In this document: piece by piece, positions 62,631 to 64,000 of the stretch
Position numbering within the stretch: position 1 is the first letter of the stretch
Layout: each line of letters begins with the position of its first letter
DNA from: an uncultured Bacteroidales bacterium
Lineage (GTDB): Bacteria > Bacteroidota > Bacteroidia > Bacteroidales > Muribaculaceae
Direction: 5' to 3'
NCBI GenBank assembly: GCA_902784675.1
Contig: CACZVR010000002.1
Coordinates: 1 to 64,000, forward strand
DNA length: 64,000 nucleotides
Notes under the pieces: generated by a model
Database searches by the model: none
What the model was told of the DNA's origin: nothing
What the model saw: the letters and a program-made list of their open reading frames with translations, nothing else
Made by a program: the position numbers and the translations under genes

Positions 62631-64000
62631 ATGAAAAAGATATATATTTTTGCTGCAGTCCTCGCACTGCTCACCTTGTCGCTTAATGCGCAACTGCAAG
62701 CCCGCAAGAACGTTGCTCATAAGGCTGCATCAACCGGAAAGGTGATGGCCCCCAACCGAGATGCAACTGTTCTTGATTTCACGGCTCAAGGCTATACAAA
62801 CGCCCAGACTGTCACTTCACTCACCGTTGGTGACGTAACCGTAACATTCGATGAAGGTAGTGGTTCTAATTCTCCTAAGTATTATACTGATGGTAATGCT
62901 GTACGCGTTTATGGTGGCAACCGTATTACCGTTAGCTCCGCAACCAACAACATCATTGGTATTACATTTACTTATGGTTCTAGTGACGGAACTAAACAGA
63001 TATCAGCTAATGTTGGTACTTGGAGTGATCCCAACTGGACTGGTGATGCCCAGACCGTGCAGTTCTCTCTGAGTTCTGGTAGCGGCCAACGCCGCATCGC
63101 CAAAATCGAGGTAACGCTGAAAGAAGGTGGCCAAGGTGGCGATGATCCCACGCCTAGTGGCAATCAACTCACCGTGCCAGCCAATGCTACAGCTACCACT
63201 TTTGAGAATTTACCTGTTTGGGGATACTGGTATGACGCCACTAATGGTCAGCATAACCAGATGATCTATCCTGCCAGTATGCTTGAGGGGATGGAAGGTA
63301 CGGACATTACGTCACTCACCTTCTACACCTATGGAAATTTGAGATTCTATGGTGGTAGTGTAACCCTTTCACTTGGAACAACTGCATCTACCACATTCAG
63401 TAGCGCTTCACCTCTGAACGATAATGTAACTGCAGTCGCGACAGTTGTGCCTGAGGCTTCAACAGGCAATACTGAATGGAAGATCACTCTAACTGAGCCA
63501 TACCATTACGAGGGTGGAAACTTGTTAGTCGATGTTGTTACTGTAAAAGGCAACTGGGGTAGTGGTAGAACCTACTTCTATGCACAGGACATGAACTCCA
63601 ATGTTGGTTTTTACTCCTACAACAACTCTAATAACGCTAATACTACGTATCTGCCCAAGGTGACCTTCAACTATGTCGAAAGTACTCCTGTTTCGGACTT
63701 GGCAATTAGCCTGAGTGCTCCCGCATCGGTTGTTGCTGGCAATCCCGCTACCGTTACCGCTACAGTAACCAACAGTGGTAATCAGCCAATGACAGGCTAC
63801 ACGGTAACCATCAGCGATGGTAGCACTGTTCTCTTGAACCAGACTGTGAATGAGACACTGGCAGCTGGTGCAACCAAATCGTTTACCGTTGAGTATCCCA
63901 CAACCGAAGGTCAAGTTGGTGCAACCGTGAACTTCTCTGCTAACGTAACTAGCACTGATGACAGTGACGCTACCAACAACAATGCCTCGGCATCGATGCA
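62631..64000 (+). CDS. Large secreted multi-domain protein, 3' end beyond window (unit 2, gene B)
   Basis: A 456-codon open frame from ATG 62631 that runs off the window. The signal peptide is KKIYIFAAVLALLTLSLNAQL. An N-terminal beta domain (YTNAQTVTSLTVGDVTVTFDEG...RIAKIEVTLKEG) is followed by a module with NQMIYPASMLEGMEGTDITSLTFYTYG, related to that in the first gene B. A CARDB-like beta domain begins DLAISLSAPASVVAGNPATV near residue 355. It was found by reading the frame directly. Confidence 0.75.
   Translation, partial: MKKIYIFAAVLALLTLSLNAQLQARKNVAHKAASTGKVMAPNRDATVLDFTAQGYTNAQTVTSLTVGDVTVTFDEGSGSNSPKYYTDGNAVRVYGGNRITVSSATNNIIGITFTYGSSDGTKQISANVGTWSDPNWTGDAQTVQFSLSSGSGQRRIAKIEVTLKEGGQGGDDPTPSGNQLTVPANATATTFENLPVWGYWYDATNGQHNQMIYPASMLEGMEGTDITSLTFYTYGNLRFYGGSVTLSLGTTASTTFSSASPLNDNVTAVATVVPEASTGNTEWKITLTEPYHYEGGNLLVDVVTVKGNWGSGRTYFYAQDMNSNVGFYSYNNSNNANTTYLPKVTFNYVESTPVSDLAISLSAPASVVAGNPATVTATVTNSGNQPMTGYTVTISDGSTVLLNQTVNETLAAGATKSFTVEYPTTEGQVGATVNFSANVTSTDDSDATNNNASASM

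Overview
The window reads as a chromosome segment of a gut-type Bacteroidales bacterium (phylum Bacteroidota). Evidence: Bacteroidota-type promoters (TAnnTTTG at -7, often TTG about 19-21 bp upstream) precede many genes; there is a PorV-like type IX secretion component; Bacteroidota families are common (DUF4491, Omp28-like, C10 peptidases, a coaX/OMP/lptC/CNNM operon). Muribaculaceae is my best guess for the family, but I could not run a placement.

Layout. 0.2-3.9 kb: divergent RNase H cluster and miaB. 4-8.6 kb: secreted C10 peptidase, then a glycosyltransferase/epimerase/shikimate kinase operon. 8.6-11.7 kb: rubrerythrin, a very small rubredoxin, gapA, mscL and a lone LuxR-type HTH protein. 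11.9-17.8 kb (minus strand): aroA, metallophosphoesterase, GH27, metallophosphoesterase. 17.8-26.1 kb: envelope and tRNA-modification operons (cvpA, DUF4491, a dockerin-bearing phosphoesterase, trmD, divIC; then coaX, an outer-membrane protein, lptC, CNNM). 26.2-30.5 kb: tRNA-Asp, an Omp28-like secreted protein, a tRNA-Pro remnant, aspS. 30.6-36 kb: nif3, zinc-ribbon protein, a REP-associated transposase in a palindrome-rich setting, tdk, holin-like protein, YitT. 36.2-43.9 kb: large C10 peptidase, MBOAT acyltransferase, porV, ispF, frameshifted acyltransferase. 44-50.4 kb: an unknown protein with MoxR ATPase and VWA protein, then parC. 50.5-64 kb: outer-membrane protein, S41 lipoprotein, and two copies of a two-gene unit of large secreted proteins, the second running off the window.

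Four things stand out. (1) The intergenic DNA from 30 kb onward is built from recurring short modules: GCGGATGCC cores, GCGGGC/GCCCGC hairpins, purine-rich GAGGAG tracts, CCTAA/ACTAA tracts and a roughly 183-bp MITE-like repeat. Some run into coding sequence and supply the N- and C-termini of proteins. (2) A REP-type transposase gene is bracketed by an exact 17-bp inverted repeat and flanked by small hairpins. (3) An unknown protein, a MoxR ATPase and a VWA protein with a decayed metallopeptidase site form a probable three-gene system. (4) A duplicated two-gene secreted unit has a long leader that, in one copy, holds five CGATGCAA repeats.

Functionally the window mixes housekeeping genes with a secreted/envelope programme: C10 and S41 peptidases, GH27, phosphoesterases and dockerin-like C-termini, with a PorV-type export component encoded nearby. 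All functional calls rest on motif recognition by eye; no database search was run.
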